A stretch of 29,597 nt of DNA, from positions 1 to 29,597 of the IMG/VR virus record IMGVR_UViG_3300048061_000193. One strand, written 5' to 3'. Within the stretch, counting starts at the first letter, position 1. Every line of letters begins with the position of its first letter. Shown piece by piece: positions 28,715 to 29,597 of this stretch. Under the pieces are notes generated by a model. It was not told where the DNA came from. It made no database searches and saw only the letters and a program-made list of their open reading frames with translations. Made by a program: the position numbers and the translations under genes. The DNA comes from a virus.

Positions 28715-29597
28715 TGTGATATATGGTAATGGCGTGTTTTTAGACCTTTGTTGAAATCATACTCAAATGCGCTGGCGCCTTTCTGGCTGCCAATAAATCC
28801 TGCGCCTGCGTGCCAAGCATCAGTAGGACATAATGCCTCCAAATATTCAACCACAAGACCGCTCTGCTCGTCGATTGTTACCGGCGCGATGACTTTCTTA
28901 TGATGAACATGGCCGCATTTCAAGTGCCTGAACTTTGTCTGTCCCCATTCTTTCGCAAACTCGGCAGCAATAATCATCGGCCATTTTTGCGCAGCGATGC
29001 GATCGCCGTGTGACCATGCTAGGAAGTTGTTGCCCCAGACCATGGATTTGCGAGGAGATGGCGACTGCTTAATCGTCACATGGTCAACACTGCTGTAATA
29101 CGCCTCAAGCACGCGAGACAGCCAGACCTCTGAGTGCCATGAGTGATTGCCTTCCAAGACGACGACCTCGACGTTCTCGGCAATCTGAGACGCCACAGCT
29201 ACAGCATCCACGCAGGCAGCGACCAGATAATCGACGACCCTGTGATAGCGAGTGTCAACGTCGAGGACGTGTCCGCTGTGTTCTGTTCGGTTGCTGCGAT
29301 TGTCTGAGTGCATCATATCGCCACCGAACACCAGAACGGCTTTCTGTGGTCGATTTGCCTTGCTCGCCAGATCCTCGACGGCTTCGATCATGCGCTGCGC
29401 TGCAATGTCGCAGTCGTAGTTTGTATCAAGCGTCTCCTTCTCGTCTGCGTACATGCCGACATGGGCATCAAAAATATCCAGCTCAAACAAAGTATCGCTG
29501 GTGTCGGTCTTGCGCGCCCTGCGCTTCTTCACTTTGCCCTTGCCTCGCGCCTGGTCGCACAGCGCATCGACGAAAAGCTGCATCGCTTGCTGCTGTG
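28711..29597 (-). CDS. HTH-metallophosphoesterase, catalytic part
   Basis: This is a calcineurin-like metallophosphoesterase, cut here by the contig end; the full protein starts at 368 through the circular join. The metal-site motifs appear in the expected order: DAH near residues 124-126 of the joined 375-aa protein, then GGDMMHSD, EGNHSWHSE, SHGD, and GHVHHKK near the C-terminus. The family hydrolyses phosphodiesters or phosphomonoesters in the cytoplasm; here the substrate may be DNA ends, a nucleotide or a nucleotide signal. It lies directly upstream of the dNMP kinase with an ATGA overlap, so a role in nucleotide or DNA metabolism is likely. The fold is well supported; the substrate is unknown. 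Confidence 0.85.
   Translation of the reverse strand, partial: QQQAMQLFVDALCDQARGKGKVKKRRARKTDTSDTLFELDIFDAHVGMYADEKETLDTNYDCDIAAQRMIEAVEDLASKANRPQKAVLVFGGDMMHSDNRSNRTEHSGHVLDVDTRYHRVVDYLVAACVDAVAVASQIAENVEVVVLEGNHSWHSEVWLSRVLEAYYSSVDHVTIKQSPSPRKSMVWGNNFLAWSHGDRIAAQKWPMIIAAEFAKEWGQTKFRHLKCGHVHHKKVIAPVTIDEQSGLVVEYLEALCPTDAWHAGAGFIGSQKGASAFEYDFNKGLKTRHYHISQ
29471..29597. repeat. terminal direct repeat, right copy (circular overlap)
   Basis: Exact second copy of bases 1-127. Removing one copy gives a unique circle of 29,470 bp. Confidence 0.95.

Noticed and set aside
1-29597. Integrase, CRISPR array, tRNA, rRNA or insertion sequence
   Set aside because: I looked on both strands for characteristic motifs or repeats and found none that I could support.

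Overview
The window is a complete phage genome assembled as a circle. Bases 29471-29597 repeat bases 1-127 exactly, so the unique genome is about 29,470 bp and one gene runs across the join. Every convincing gene lies on the minus strand. I see no integrase, CRISPR array, tRNA, rRNA or insertion sequence. The host is a bacterium using the standard code with sigma70-like promoters, probably aquatic given the LamG-type fibre repeats; I cannot name it. A few genes have Shine-Dalgarno sites (25598, 16394, 26696), but many seem to start without one.

Reading in the direction of transcription (high to low coordinates). (1) 368 back across the join to 27958: HTH-metallophosphoesterase, dNMP kinase and a small acidic protein. 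(2) 27929-27385: a pair of DnaA boxes, a 27-aa membrane peptide and a lytic transglycosylase. (3) 27383-20532: the replication module, with an SSB-like protein, PD-(D/E)XK nuclease, stand-alone DnaA domain IV, RuvC-like resolvase, an HTH regulator, several tiny ORFs, and a primase-helicase fusion. Many of these genes are joined by ATGA or TAATG overlaps. (4) 20531-19686: a 409-bp repeat-rich non-coding region, a 66-aa paralogue of the HTH regulator's N-terminus, and a ribbon-helix-helix regulator. (5) 19590-10362: lambda-like packaging, head and connector genes in the order small terminase, GpA-type large terminase, connector-like fusion, portal, ClpP-type protease-scaffold fusion, major capsid, head-tail joining genes and probable tail tube. 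(6) 10296-425: tail chaperone candidate, short tape measure (483 aa), a duplicated tail-tip pair, fibre proteins ending in a 1248-aa repeat protein, and two membrane proteins that may act in lysis.

The strongest unexplained signal is regulatory. Exact TTGACA hexamers sit 35-37 nt upstream of the start codon of six genes scattered round the genome, with -10-like hexamers after 17-18 bp that end 6-7 nt before ATG. This is the geometry expected of leaderless transcripts. Three intrinsic terminators follow the probable high-dose structural genes. The ribbon-helix-helix gene has a perfect TTTACA-C-TGTAAA palindrome over its own -10, and a related perfect palindrome lies in the repeat-rich region beside the primase-helicase gene. 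There are two candidate replication origins: the hairpin and repeat region at 20180-20530, and the DnaA boxes at 27900-27928, which pair logically with the phage-encoded DnaA domain IV protein.
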